The position numbers and the translations under genes are program-made. DNA of 64,000 nucleotides. Origin: JAWXCE01 sp033764775 (GTDB lineage Bacteria; Pseudomonadota; Alphaproteobacteria; Rhizobiales; Rhodomicrobiaceae). Positions within the stretch are counted from its first letter, which is position 1; each line of letters begins with the position of its first letter. The notes beneath the pieces were generated by a model. It had not been told where the DNA came from. It searched no databases and saw only the letters and a program-made list of their open reading frames with translations. Of the stretch, positions 55,025 to 63,850 are shown in pieces. Location of the stretch: NCBI GenBank assembly GCA_033764775.1, contig JANRIQ010000030.1:62001-126000 (forward strand), in the 5' to 3' direction.

Positions 55025-56013
55025 GACGGGGATTCTCCGGTCGCGCTGGCGGGCTGCGCGGCGGCAGCCTGCGTCGGATTGATGCGGACGATCCTGACGA
55101 CCTGCTGGCGGTTGCCGCTGCCAAGGCGCAGCTCGGCCGCGCCGAACAGGCGGTCCACGATAAGGACGTTCTGGTGGACTCGGCTGTTGACGATCTGCGG
55201 TTCGCCATTCGTGCCGAGCACGAAAATCGGCGGCATTTCGCCCTGCACGATCCCGGCCGGGAAGACGACATAGACGCGCCGGCCGTCATCGAAGACGGAA
55301 ACCGGCCGCCACGGCGGGCTGTCGCCTGTCAGGCCGTAGCGATAGTTCCGCGCGGCCTCGGCCGGGATAATCGGGGCTGCCGGGACTGTCTGGCGCTGGC
55401 CGGGCGTCGCGGGATAGGCCCATGCCACGGCCGGCATGTAGAGCGATTCCCGCGCGCGCAGCTCGATCATGTAGGTGCGCCGGTCGGTGGTGACGACAAG
55501 GTTGGTGGAAATGTCCGGGCGCGTGGGCTTCACGAGGATATGGACGCGGCGGTTTGCACCGCTGCCGCTCTCGGTGTCACCGATGATCCAGCGGGCGGTG
55601 TCGCCGGCCGCGATCGGCCCCGCGCCGGTCAGGCTTTCGCCCGGCTCCAGCGCAATGGTGGTGATCTGCCCGACTGCGGCATAGACCTGATAGAGCGCGC
55701 CTTCACTCCATGGGAAAACCTGTATGGCATTGTAATAGCCTTCACGGCGCGGCTCGACGCGGGCGGCTGCATTGGCGTTTTCGACGCGGCCGGTCGGTGT
55801 GCTCGCTACGGTGCCGCCCCGCGCCACGGTCCATGCCGGCGGGACATGCAGCGGCCGGGGCGTGTCGTTGGTGACGGTCGCCTGCACGATGGGCAGTGGC
55901 GGCACCTCGGCGTCGTAGCTCCATTGCTGGGTGCGATTGGTTGCGCAGCCCGCAAGCATGGTGGCCGAAAGCAGCATGGCGGCAACGGCCGGGGTGCGGG
56001 TGATCGTCCTCAT
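55021..56013 (-). CDS. trbG: conjugal transfer protein TrbG (VirB9-like lipoprotein)
   Basis: A 330-residue outer-membrane channel component. The lipobox LAGC lies at about residues 21-24 after a signal segment. LNLVVTTDRR-type strands (STNLVVTTDRRTYMIELRA) and GDSPPWRPVSVFDDGRRVYVVFP are typical of VirB9/TrbG. The start is ATG at 56013, overlapping the trbF stop by four bases; an upstream frame overlaps trbF deeply. Confidence 0.93.
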   Translation of the reverse strand: MRTITRTPAVAAMLLSATMLAGCATNRTQQWSYDAEVPPLPIVQATVTNDTPRPLHVPPAWTVARGGTVASTPTGRVENANAAARVEPRREGYYNAIQVFPWSEGALYQVYAAVGQITTIALEPGESLTGAGPIAAGDTARWIIGDTESGSGANRRVHILVKPTRPDISTNLVVTTDRRTYMIELRARESLYMPAVAWAYPATPGQRQTVPAAPIIPAEAARNYRYGLTGDSPPWRPVSVFDDGRRVYVVFPAGIVQGEMPPIFVLGTNGEPQIVNSRVHQNVLIVDRLFGAAELRLGSGNRQQVVRIVRINPTQAAAAQPASATGESPS

Positions 56014-56699
56014 TGGCTCATCTCCCGCGACCATGAAATTGCGTTGACGTAGATTCCGAGCGGATTGGCGCGCAGGCGCTCGGCATTGCGCGGTGGCTGG
56101 ATCACGATGGTTAGGATCGCGGTCCAGCGTTCGGTCGTGGCGAGCTGGCCGTTCTCGAAATGGCGTTCGGTCCACGCTACCCGGAAGCTGTTGGGGGATG
56201 CGCGGATGACGCTCGAGACCTCGACGGCGACTTGCTGACGGCCGACGCGGGCGAATGGATCGTTGGCGCGGGCGTAGTCGTTGAGTGCCGACGCGCCGCG
56301 ATCCGTGGTGAACTCATAGGCCCGAAGCCAATTCTGGCGGACAATGATGGCGTCGGCCGGGATCGCACGGACCTGCTCGATGAAGCGGCCGAGGTGAAAC
56401 GCGATCTGCGGATCGGTCGGCCGATAGTCGGCGTTCGCGGGCGCGACGGTCTGCGCCTGCCCGAGATTATCGACCTGAACAACCCATGGCACCACGGTCC
56501 CGCGTGCGGACTGCCACACTAGCGCCGAGGCAAAGCCGGCCGAAAGGATCAGGGAGCCGAAGGCCATGAGCCTCCAGTTCCTCGCCTGCACACGGGCCGA
56601 GCCGATGCGCTCGTCCCATACCTGCGCGGCCTTCTGATAGGGCGTCTCGGGTTCCGGCGATTTGCCGTAATGGGTTGCTGGTCGTTTGAAGATGCTCAT
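56010..56699 (-). CDS. trbF: conjugal transfer protein TrbF (VirB8-like)
   Basis: A 229-residue inner-membrane assembly factor with an N-terminal cytoplasmic tail (PYQKAAQVWDERIGSARVQARNWR), one helix (about residues 45-65) and a periplasmic VirB8-type domain. Overlaps trbL and trbG by four bases each. Confidence 0.93.
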   Translation of the reverse strand: MSIFKRPATHYGKSPEPETPYQKAAQVWDERIGSARVQARNWRLMAFGSLILSAGFASALVWQSARGTVVPWVVQVDNLGQAQTVAPANADYRPTDPQIAFHLGRFIEQVRAIPADAIIVRQNWLRAYEFTTDRGASALNDYARANDPFARVGRQQVAVEVSSVIRASPNSFRVAWTERHFENGQLATTERWTAILTIVIQPPRNAERLRANPLGIYVNAISWSREMSQ

Positions 56700-58081
56700 G
56701 AGCGGTCACTTTCGGAAAGGTTGACGGAGGAACCGGAGCCGTGGCTGTCGCCGGAGCGGACGGCATGGGCTGTCATGGTGGTGCCGTGGTTGAGGGCCTG
56801 CCGGCGCTGCATCCGCTGCGCCCAAGCCGGGGGACCATCGGGGGAAGTTGGCGACGCGGCGGCCGGGGCGGCGCTCGCGCTGCCGACCGTGCCCATGGTC
56901 GAGCTGCCGCCAGTCGCGCCGAAGCCGGCCTTTGCGCCAGCGGAGAAGCTGGATTTGACACTTTCGCTTGCTTGCGATGTTGCGCTGGAGGCCGCGCGCT
57001 TGAGCGGCGAGATAGCGGCCGAGCCTGCGGCGCGTGCAACACCGCCGAGGCCGGAAGCGACGCCCGCCGCCCCGGTCTGGCCGAGCGAGCCAAGGCTATA
57101 GGCAGCGGTCGCCGCTCCCGCGGCTGTCGCGCCGCCGCGAACGGCCGCGGCTCCACCGGACAGGGCAGCAGCGCCGCCCTTTGCGGCAAGCATGGCACCG
57201 CCACCAGCCGCCGCACCGCCCGCAAGCACCATGCCGCCGGCAGCGAGGCCGGTTCCTACGGCCGCGCCTGCGCCGAGCTGCGGGCCACCCGAAACAATGC
57301 CGTTGGCGATACCGGGGCCGAAGATGCCGAGGCCGAGCAGCGACAGCGCAGCGAGCACAATTGCCATGGCGTCGTCGATGCTCGGGGTCTGGCCGCCGAA
57401 ACCGGCCGTGAATTGCGAAAACAAGGTGCTGCCGATGCCGATGATGACGGCGAGCACCAAAACCTTGATGCCGGAGGACACCACGTTGCCAAGCACGCGC
57501 TCGGCCATGAAGGCGGTCTTCCCGAACAGGCCGAAGGGGATCAGCACGAAGCCGGCGAGCGTGGTCAGCTTGAACTCGATCAGCGTCACGAAAAGCTGGA
57601 TGGCGAGGATGAAGAAGGCCAGCACCACCAGCGCCCATGCGAACAGCAGGCACGCGATCTGGATGAAGTTCTCGAAGAAGGCGATCCAGCCCATCAGGTC
57701 GGAAATGGAATCGAGCAGCGGGCGGCCGGCGTCGAGGCCGGTCTGCGCCACGCGGCCGGGCCGCATCAGGTCTTCGACGGAAAAGCCGGTCCCCGACGCC
57801 ATCAGGCCGAGACCGGCGAAACTCTCGAAAACGATCCGGGCGAGGTTGTTCCAGTTGGAGATGATGTAGGCGAACACCCCAACGAACAGGGTCTTCTTCA
57901 CCAGCCGGGCGATAATGTCGTCATCTGCGCCCCACGCCCAAAACAGCGCGGCAAGCGTCACGTCGATAACGATCAGGGTGGTGGCGATGAAGGCCACCTC
58001 GCCGCCGAGCAGGCCGAACCCGCTGTCGATGTAGGAGGTGAAAACCCCGAGGAAATTGTCGATGACGCCCGTATTGCCCAT
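56696..58081 (-). CDS. trbL: conjugal transfer protein TrbL (VirB6-like)
   Basis: A 461-residue polytopic inner-membrane protein. About seven helices occupy the first 270 residues; after them comes an Ala/Gly-rich low-complexity region (about 275-380) and a Ser-rich tail. It is thought to form the inner-membrane pore for DNA. Coupled to trbF by ATGA and two bases after trbK. Confidence 0.92.
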   Translation of the reverse strand: MGNTGVIDNFLGVFTSYIDSGFGLLGGEVAFIATTLIVIDVTLAALFWAWGADDDIIARLVKKTLFVGVFAYIISNWNNLARIVFESFAGLGLMASGTGFSVEDLMRPGRVAQTGLDAGRPLLDSISDLMGWIAFFENFIQIACLLFAWALVVLAFFILAIQLFVTLIEFKLTTLAGFVLIPFGLFGKTAFMAERVLGNVVSSGIKVLVLAVIIGIGSTLFSQFTAGFGGQTPSIDDAMAIVLAALSLLGLGIFGPGIANGIVSGGPQLGAGAAVGTGLAAGGMVLAGGAAAGGGAMLAAKGGAAALSGGAAAVRGGATAAGAATAAYSLGSLGQTGAAGVASGLGGVARAAGSAAISPLKRAASSATSQASESVKSSFSAGAKAGFGATGGSSTMGTVGSASAAPAAASPTSPDGPPAWAQRMQRRQALNHGTTMTAHAVRSGDSHGSGSSVNLSESDRS

Positions 58082-58083
58082 GG

Positions 58084-58350
58084 TCAGCGCGCCTCGCTGC
58101 GGTCACGGCCGAGGAAGCGGTCGCGGGATTCTGCCCATGCGGCGAGGCAGTCGGTGTCACTCGCCGCCGCCTCGCCGAGCTGCTGGCAACGGCGCAGGGT
58201 TTCGCGCAGGGGATCGGTCGGCGGCTGGAAGGCCGGCGCTGGGGGTGGCGCGGAAGGTTCGTCCTTCCGCGCCATGTCGATTGCGGTCGCCGTGACGGCG
58301 ATGGCGACGAACACCACGGCCCCGAGCCGGGCCAGCATCTTGCCGTCCAT
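58084..58350 (-). CDS. putative entry exclusion protein TrbK-alt
   Basis: An 88-residue protein with one N-terminal helix (residues 6-26) and the conserved C-terminal LRRCQQLGEAAASDTDCLAAWAESRDRFLG with two cysteines, matching the TrbK-alt family. It replaces classical TrbK between trbJ and trbL. By position it may prevent entry of a second copy of the element; this has not been shown for the family as far as I know. Confidence 0.85.
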   Translation of the reverse strand: MDGKMLARLGAVVFVAIAVTATAIDMARKDEPSAPPPAPAFQPPTDPLRETLRRCQQLGEAAASDTDCLAAWAESRDRFLGRDRSEAR

Positions 58351-58364
58351 GGCGAGCCTCCCGG

Positions 58365-59138
58365 TCAGTTGTTGCCGTTGTTGAACATTTGCGCGTTGCC
58401 GGGCTGGTAGCCGCTACCGGGCGTGAGGAAGCGGCGGCGCTGCTCGCGGCCCTGTTCGGCGGCGGTGGCGCGTTCCGCTTCGGTCAGCGCGTCGGCGCGG
58501 CCGTTCGCCGAGATGACCGCGATCAGGTCGGAAAGCTGCTGCGACTGGAGTGCGAGAAGCTGGTTGCCGGCCTGCGTCGCCTGCAATGCCCCGGTCGCGC
58601 CTTGACTCTGGCCGACAAGCGCGGCCATCTCGGCGCGGTTGCTGTCGATATTGCCGACCGCCCCCGCCTGCACGCGCATCGCGTCCTGCAAGCCGCCGAC
58701 CGTGTTCTCCCAGCGCGAACGCGCATCGGCGACAAGCTGGGCGTCGGTCGCCGAAAGCGAAACATTGCCGTATCGCTGCTGGAACGCTTGGTCGATCTGC
58801 CCGACCTCGAAGGCGATGTTCTGAGCTTGGCCTAATAGCTGCTGCGTGCGCTGGACGTTCTGCTGGAGCTGCTGGAGCGAGGAATGCGGCAGGCTTGCAA
58901 GATTGCGGGCCTGATTGATGAGCATCTGCGCCTCGTTCTGGAGCGAGGTGATCTGGTTGTTGATCTGCTCCAGAGTGCGGGCGGCCGTCAGGACGTTTTG
59001 CGCGTAGTTGGACGGGTCATAGACGATCCGGCCGAAAAGCTGGGCATGGGCCGGGCTTGCCAGCATGGGCGAAAGCGCGACGGGCACGCCGAGCGACAGT
59101 GCGAGGGCCGAAGCCCCGACGATCTTGGAAAAGGTCAT
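58365..59138 (-). CDS. trbJ: conjugal transfer protein TrbJ (VirB5-like)
   Basis: A 257-residue periplasmic protein with signal peptide (MTFSKIVGASALALSLGVPVALSPMLASPAHA) followed by FGRIVYDPSNYAQNVLTAARTLEQINNQI and long coiled-coil helices rich in Gln, typical for TrbJ. Minor pilus component. The start is ATG at 59138, overlapping the trbE stop by four bases. Confidence 0.93.
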   Translation of the reverse strand: MTFSKIVGASALALSLGVPVALSPMLASPAHAQLFGRIVYDPSNYAQNVLTAARTLEQINNQITSLQNEAQMLINQARNLASLPHSSLQQLQQNVQRTQQLLGQAQNIAFEVGQIDQAFQQRYGNVSLSATDAQLVADARSRWENTVGGLQDAMRVQAGAVGNIDSNRAEMAALVGQSQGATGALQATQAGNQLLALQSQQLSDLIAVISANGRADALTEAERATAAEQGREQRRRFLTPGSGYQPGNAQMFNNGNN

Positions 59139-61627
59139 GGAAGAATCTCCTGTCTGGGGTGGGTATCGAGCCGAGCCGGCGCGGCGGATTCCGGCCGGTC
59201 GGCAAGATTGGTGAGGTTCGGGATCAGGTCGGCCGCCCAATCGACGCCGCGCTCGCGCAGCCATGCGGCTAGGAAACCGTCGCGGCCGTGTTGGGCGACG
59301 ATCTGCGCAATGAGCGTCTGGTCGGATTTGGCGGATGCGGCGCAGAGCGCGAGGCCGACTTCGGACAGGCCAAGCTCGAACAGGCGATTGCCCCTGCGGC
59401 TTTGGCAGTAATAATCCCGCTTGGGCGTAGCCCGTGCGAGGATTTCGATCTGCCGGTCATTGAGGCCGAAGCGGCGATAGATGGTCGTAATCTGCGGTTC
59501 GATGGCGCGCTCGTTCGGCAGCAAGAGCCGCGTCGGGCAGCTCTCGATGATGGCCGGCGCGATGTTGCTGCCGTCAATGTCGGACAGGCTTTGCGTGGCG
59601 AAGATGACGCTGGCGTTCTTCTTGCGGAGCGTTTTCAGCCATTCGCGGAGCTGGCCGGCGAAACCCTCGTCGTCCAGCGCAAGCCAGCCCTCGTCGATGA
59701 TGAGCAGCGTCGGCCGCCCGTCGAGCCGGTCGCCGATGCGATGGAACAGATAGGCGAGCACGGCGGGAGCCGCGCCGGTCCCGACAAGGCCCTCGATCTC
59801 GAACGCCTGCACGTCCGCCGATCCCAAATGCTCCGTCTCGGCGTCGAGCAGCCGGCCATAGGCACCGCCGACGCAGAACGGCCGGAGCGCCTGTTTCAGA
59901 TCGTTGGATTGCAACAGCACCGCAAGGCCGGTGATGGTGCGTTCCTCGACCGGCGCGGAGGCGAGCGAAGTCAGCGCCGTCCAAAGATGCTCTTTGACCT
60001 CGGGGGTGATGGCGATCCCCTCACGCATGAGGATGGCCGCAATCCAGTCCGCCGCCCATGCGCGTTCATAGGTGTCATGGATGCGGGAAAGCGGCTGGAG
60101 CGAGACGGACGCCTCGGCCCCTTCTGTCAGCCCGCCGCCAAGGTCGTGCCAGTCGCCGCCCATGGCGAGCGAGGCGGCGCGGATCGAACCGCCGAAGTCG
60201 AAGGCGAAGACTTGGCTAGCCTCATAGCGGCGGAACTGGAGCGCCATGAGCGCCAGCAGCACGGATTTGCCTGCGCCCGTGGGGCCGACGACAAGGCTGT
60301 GGCCTACGTCGCCGACATGGAGGGAAAACCGGAACGGGGTAGAGCCTTCGGTCTTGGCATAGAGCAAAGGGGGCGCACCGAAATGCTCGTCCCGTTCCGG
60401 CCCCGCCCACACCGCCGATAGCGGGATCATGTGGGCGAGATTCAAAGTGCTGATGGGCGGTTGCCGCACGTTCGCGTAGGCATGGCCCGGCAGCGAGCCG
60501 AGCCATGCGTCAACTGCGTTGACGGTCTCGGCCATGGCGGTGAAGTCACGGCCCTGAACGATCTTCTCGACCAGGCGCAGCTTCTCGTCGGCAAGGCGCG
60601 GGTCTGCATCCCATACGGTGACGGTCGCCGTGACGTAGGCCATGCCCGCCACGTCCGCCCCGAGTTCCTGCAACGCCATGTCGGCGTCGAGCGCCTTGTT
60701 GGCGGCGTCGGTGTCCACGAGGGCGGACGCCTCGTTGGTCATCACCTCTTTCAGAATCGCGGCGATGCTCTTGCGCTTGGCGAACCATTGCCGCCTGATC
60801 TTGGTGAGCAGCCGGGTCGCATCTGTCTTGTCGAGCAGGATCGCCCGTGTGCTCCACCTGTAGGGGAACGGCAGCCGGTTCATGTCGTCCAGCAGGCCGG
60901 GCGTCGTCGCGGTCGGGAATCCCACGATGGTCAGCACGCGCAGATGCGCGTCGCCAAGGCGCGGCTCCAGCCCGCCGGTCAACGGCTGGTCGGCGAGCAG
61001 CGCGTCGAGGTGCATCGGCACCTCGGGCACGCGGACGCGATGCCGGCTGGTCGAGATGGTGGAATGGAGATAGGTGAGCGTCGCGCCGTCATCCAACCAA
61101 CGGCACTCGGGCATGAAGCCGTCGAGCAAGGCCAGCACGCGGTCGGTGCGGTCGATGAAACCGCGCAGCAGCTCCCACGGGTCAACGCCCGTCTTCTCGC
61201 GGCCCTCGTAGAGCCATGTTTCGGCGCGGGCGGCTTCCTCGGCCGGGGGCAGATAGAGGAAGGTGAGGAAGTAGCCGGACACGAAATGCGTGCCCGCTTC
61301 CTCGAAACCGGCTTTCCGTTCTGCATCGACCAGCGCCGACGCGGGATCGGGAAAGGTGCTGTCGGGATAGGTCGCGGCCTCGCTGCGCTGCGCCTCGACA
61401 AAGACGCTCCAGCCGGAGCCGAGGCGGCGCACGGCGTTGTTGATGCGGGCGGCGACGGCGACCAGCTCGGCGGCGACGGCGGAATCCAGATCGGGACCGC
61501 GAAACTTCGCGGTGCGCTGGAACGAACCGTCCTTGTTCAAGACAACGCCCGAGCCGACCAATGCCGCCCATGGCAAATAGTCGGCAAGCCGGGTGGCGGT
61601 GCGGCGGTATTCGGCAAGGTTCATCAT
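59135..61627 (-). CDS. trbE: conjugal transfer ATPase TrbE (VirB4-like)
   Basis: An 830-residue ATPase that powers pilus assembly and substrate transfer. Walker A GPTGAGKS is at about residues 448-455 and Walker B LLIIDEGWLAL at about 625-635. The N-terminal CagE/TrbE domain is complete. I chose ATG at 61627 because GAGGG sits seven bases upstream; other in-frame starts lie at 61633 (GTG) and 61624. Largest protein of the cluster. Confidence 0.94.
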   Translation of the reverse strand: MMNLAEYRRTATRLADYLPWAALVGSGVVLNKDGSFQRTAKFRGPDLDSAVAAELVAVAARINNAVRRLGSGWSVFVEAQRSEAATYPDSTFPDPASALVDAERKAGFEEAGTHFVSGYFLTFLYLPPAEEAARAETWLYEGREKTGVDPWELLRGFIDRTDRVLALLDGFMPECRWLDDGATLTYLHSTISTSRHRVRVPEVPMHLDALLADQPLTGGLEPRLGDAHLRVLTIVGFPTATTPGLLDDMNRLPFPYRWSTRAILLDKTDATRLLTKIRRQWFAKRKSIAAILKEVMTNEASALVDTDAANKALDADMALQELGADVAGMAYVTATVTVWDADPRLADEKLRLVEKIVQGRDFTAMAETVNAVDAWLGSLPGHAYANVRQPPISTLNLAHMIPLSAVWAGPERDEHFGAPPLLYAKTEGSTPFRFSLHVGDVGHSLVVGPTGAGKSVLLALMALQFRRYEASQVFAFDFGGSIRAASLAMGGDWHDLGGGLTEGAEASVSLQPLSRIHDTYERAWAADWIAAILMREGIAITPEVKEHLWTALTSLASAPVEERTITGLAVLLQSNDLKQALRPFCVGGAYGRLLDAETEHLGSADVQAFEIEGLVGTGAAPAVLAYLFHRIGDRLDGRPTLLIIDEGWLALDDEGFAGQLREWLKTLRKKNASVIFATQSLSDIDGSNIAPAIIESCPTRLLLPNERAIEPQITTIYRRFGLNDRQIEILARATPKRDYYCQSRRGNRLFELGLSEVGLALCAASAKSDQTLIAQIVAQHGRDGFLAAWLRERGVDWAADLIPNLTNLADRPESAAPARLDTHPRQEILP

Positions 61628-61637
61628 GGCCACGCCC

Positions 61638-61922
61638 TCACACCGCCAGATGGCCGGGGATGCGGATATGCCGCCGCCCGACCTCGACGAATTGGGGATC
61701 GCGCTTGGCCGCCCATACGGCCGCGAAATGGCCGATGGCCCATATGGCTAGGCCGACAAGCCAGAGGCGCAGGCCGAGGCCCACGGCCCCGGCTAGCGTG
61801 CCGTTCATGATGGCGATGGCGCGCGGTGCGCCGCCGAGCAAAATATGCTCGGTCAGCGCCCGGTGGACCGGGATTGAAAATCCCGGCACCGCGTCGAGTT
61901 GTTCGAGGCCGGCCCCCATCAA
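61638..61922 (-). CDS. trbD: conjugal transfer protein TrbD (VirB3-like)
   Basis: A 94-residue membrane protein of the VirB3 type: FSIPVHRALTEHILLGGAPRAIAIMNG leads into a helical region (about residues 36-66), ending in AAKRDPQFVEV. It assists TrbE. Overlaps the trbC stop by four bases. Confidence 0.92.
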   Translation of the reverse strand: MMGAGLEQLDAVPGFSIPVHRALTEHILLGGAPRAIAIMNGTLAGAVGLGLRLWLVGLAIWAIGHFAAVWAAKRDPQFVEVGRRHIRIPGHLAV

Positions 61923-62251
61923 ACGAGCGCCCCGCCGCCGAACGAGAAGAACGACAGGAAGAAGCTCGACGCGGCGAAGGCAATAGACAGGCCGAATACG
62001 ATCTGGATCAGTCGGCGGAAGCCGCCGGACGTATCGCCGAAGGCGAGCGTCAGGCCGGTCACGATGATGATGATGACGGCGATGATCTTGGCGACCGGCC
62101 CCTCAATGGACTGGAGGATTTGCTGCAAGGGCTGTTCCCATGGCATCGACGAACCGGACGCATGGGCTGCCGGGGCGAGCATGAGGCTGATGGCAAGGGT
62201 GGATGCGGCGGTCGCGGCGAAGCGATAGCCGCGCGAAAGGGTGCGGATCAT
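61919..62251 (-). CDS. trbC: conjugal transfer pilin TrbC (VirB2-like)
   Basis: A 110-residue pilin precursor with a long signal peptide ending near AAHA (residues 28-31) and two hydrophobic helices (about 52-71 and 84-105) that form the pilus subunit. Overlaps trbB by four bases. Confidence 0.92.
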   Translation of the reverse strand: MIRTLSRGYRFAATAASTLAISLMLAPAAHASGSSMPWEQPLQQILQSIEGPVAKIIAVIIIIVTGLTLAFGDTSGGFRRLIQIVFGLSIAFAASSFFLSFFSFGGGALV

Positions 62252-63231
62252 GAAGGTTCTCCTGTGCTGGTGGGGATTGCGGGGGTGATGCGGTAATCGC
62301 CGCCCGGCCCTAGCCCCTCGACGCGGGCAAGCTCGGCCAGCCGGCGCGCGGAGCCGCGCCCGGAAAGGACCGCAACAAGGTCGATGGTCTCGGCGATCAG
62401 GGCGCGCGGGACGGTGACGACAGCCTCTTGGATGAGTTGCTCAAGGCGACGTAGCGCGCCGATGCCGGTGCCGGCATGGATAGTGCCGATGCCGCCGGGG
62501 TGTCCCGTGCCCCATGCTTTCAAAAGGTCGAGGGCTTCCGAGCCGCGCACTTCGCCGATGGGGATGCGATCCGGGCGCAGGCGCAGCGAGGATCGGACCA
62601 GATCGGAAAGCGTCGCCACGCCGTCTTTCGTCCGCATGGCGACAAGGTTGGGCGCGGCGCATTGCAGCTCGCGCGTGTCCTCGATGATGACGACGCGATC
62701 CGCCGTCTTCGCCACCTCGGCGAGTAGAGCGTTGGTCAGGGTGGTCTTGCCGGTGCTGGTGCCGCCAGCGACAAGGATGTTCGCGCGGGAGGAAACGGCT
62801 GCGCATAGCGTCGCGGCCTGATCGGCGGACATGATGCCGGCGGCCACGTAATCGTCGAGCGTGAACACCGCGACGGCCGGCTTACGGATGGCAAAAGTCG
62901 GGGCGGCGACCACGGGCGGCAGCAATCCCTCGAACCGTTCGCCGGACTCCGGCAGCTCGGCCGAGACACGGGGGCTGCGTGGATGCACCTCCGCGCCGAC
63001 ATGGTGCGCGACCAGCCGCACGATGCGTTCGCCATCGGCGGCGGACAGGCGCTCGCCTGTATCGGACAGCCCTTCGGAGAGTCGGTCGATCCACAACCGC
63101 CCGTCCGGGTTCAACATCACCTCGACTACGGCCGGGTCTTCGAGCAGCCGGGCAATCGCGGGACCGAGCGCGGTGCGCAACATGCGTGCGCCGCGTGCAA
63201 TGGCTTCCGGTCTTTGGTGGTTGGTGGTCAT
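62248..63231 (-). CDS. trbB: conjugal transfer ATPase TrbB (VirB11-like)
   Basis: A 327-residue hexameric traffic ATPase. Walker A GGTSTGKTT is at residues 156-164; VVIIEDTRELQC (Asp box), RPDRIPIGEVRGSEALDLLKAWGTGHPGGIGTIHAG (Walker B and His box) follow. The start is ATG at 63231 (MTTNHQRPEA); a TTG at 63267 would add 12 residues. First gene of the tight trb run, 147 bases after the copG-like gene. Confidence 0.94.
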   Translation of the reverse strand: MTTNHQRPEAIARGARMLRTALGPAIARLLEDPAVVEVMLNPDGRLWIDRLSEGLSDTGERLSAADGERIVRLVAHHVGAEVHPRSPRVSAELPESGERFEGLLPPVVAAPTFAIRKPAVAVFTLDDYVAAGIMSADQAATLCAAVSSRANILVAGGTSTGKTTLTNALLAEVAKTADRVVIIEDTRELQCAAPNLVAMRTKDGVATLSDLVRSSLRLRPDRIPIGEVRGSEALDLLKAWGTGHPGGIGTIHAGTGIGALRRLEQLIQEAVVTVPRALIAETIDLVAVLSGRGSARRLAELARVEGLGPGGDYRITPAIPTSTGEPS

Positions 63232-63378
63232 GTCGGCCCCGGCTTCTGGTGGGGACGCGACAGGCAATCCCCGGATCGGGGTCGATTAAGAGAGGCCGAA
63301 ATCCGGTCGGTTCAACAAGTATCTAAGTGCGTGCGGTGATCGGCGGCTATCGGCGGTAAATAGGATGGTTCTGAATAC

Positions 63379-63840
63379 TTACTCTTGATCGTCTCTAGTC
63401 TGCGTCTCGTCTGGTGACGGCTCGTCGTGGAGCGAGTCGAGGTCGCGTGACAGCTCTTTGAGGAACCTGTCGCCCGTCGCCAGTCGCTTGCCGAGGGTCT
63501 GCATGAAGCCCTCGAAGCGTTCCGCGCCTTTCGCGCGGGCAGCGGATTGCGCGGCTCCTGAAAGCGGCGGCGTGAGGGTCATCCAGAAATGGATGAACTG
63601 CGCTACCGTCTCGCCGAGAACGGAAAGGTCCATGTCGAGCGTGTCGAACTGGCGACCGAGCTTGTCCAGTCGGCGCGACATGGCGGCTTCAAGCTGATCG
63701 GCGGAATCGCCGGACAGGTAGGACATGACGGCCGCCTCCACGATGGCGGATTTCGAGACCTTGCGGCGCAGCGCCAGCGACTCGATCTGCGGCATGAGTG
63801 CGGGGTCGAAATAGAGATTCAGGCGGGTTCTGGTTGCCAT
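63379..63840 (-). CDS. ribbon-helix-helix regulator of the conjugation region
   Basis: A 153-residue protein. The N-terminal 50 residues form a CopG/MetJ-type ribbon-helix-helix (RTRLNLYFDPALMPQIESLALRRKVSKSAIVEAAV). A longer C-terminal helical part of about 100 residues includes hydrophobic and charged segments of unknown role. The start is ATG at 63840 with GAGGA upstream. It stands between traG and trbB, where such proteins usually occur, and may control transfer genes. Confidence 0.85.
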   Translation of the reverse strand: MATRTRLNLYFDPALMPQIESLALRRKVSKSAIVEAAVMSYLSGDSADQLEAAMSRRLDKLGRQFDTLDMDLSVLGETVAQFIHFWMTLTPPLSGAAQSAARAKGAERFEGFMQTLGKRLATGDRFLKELSRDLDSLHDEPSPDETQTRDDQE

Positions 63841-63850
63841 GGACGTGTCC

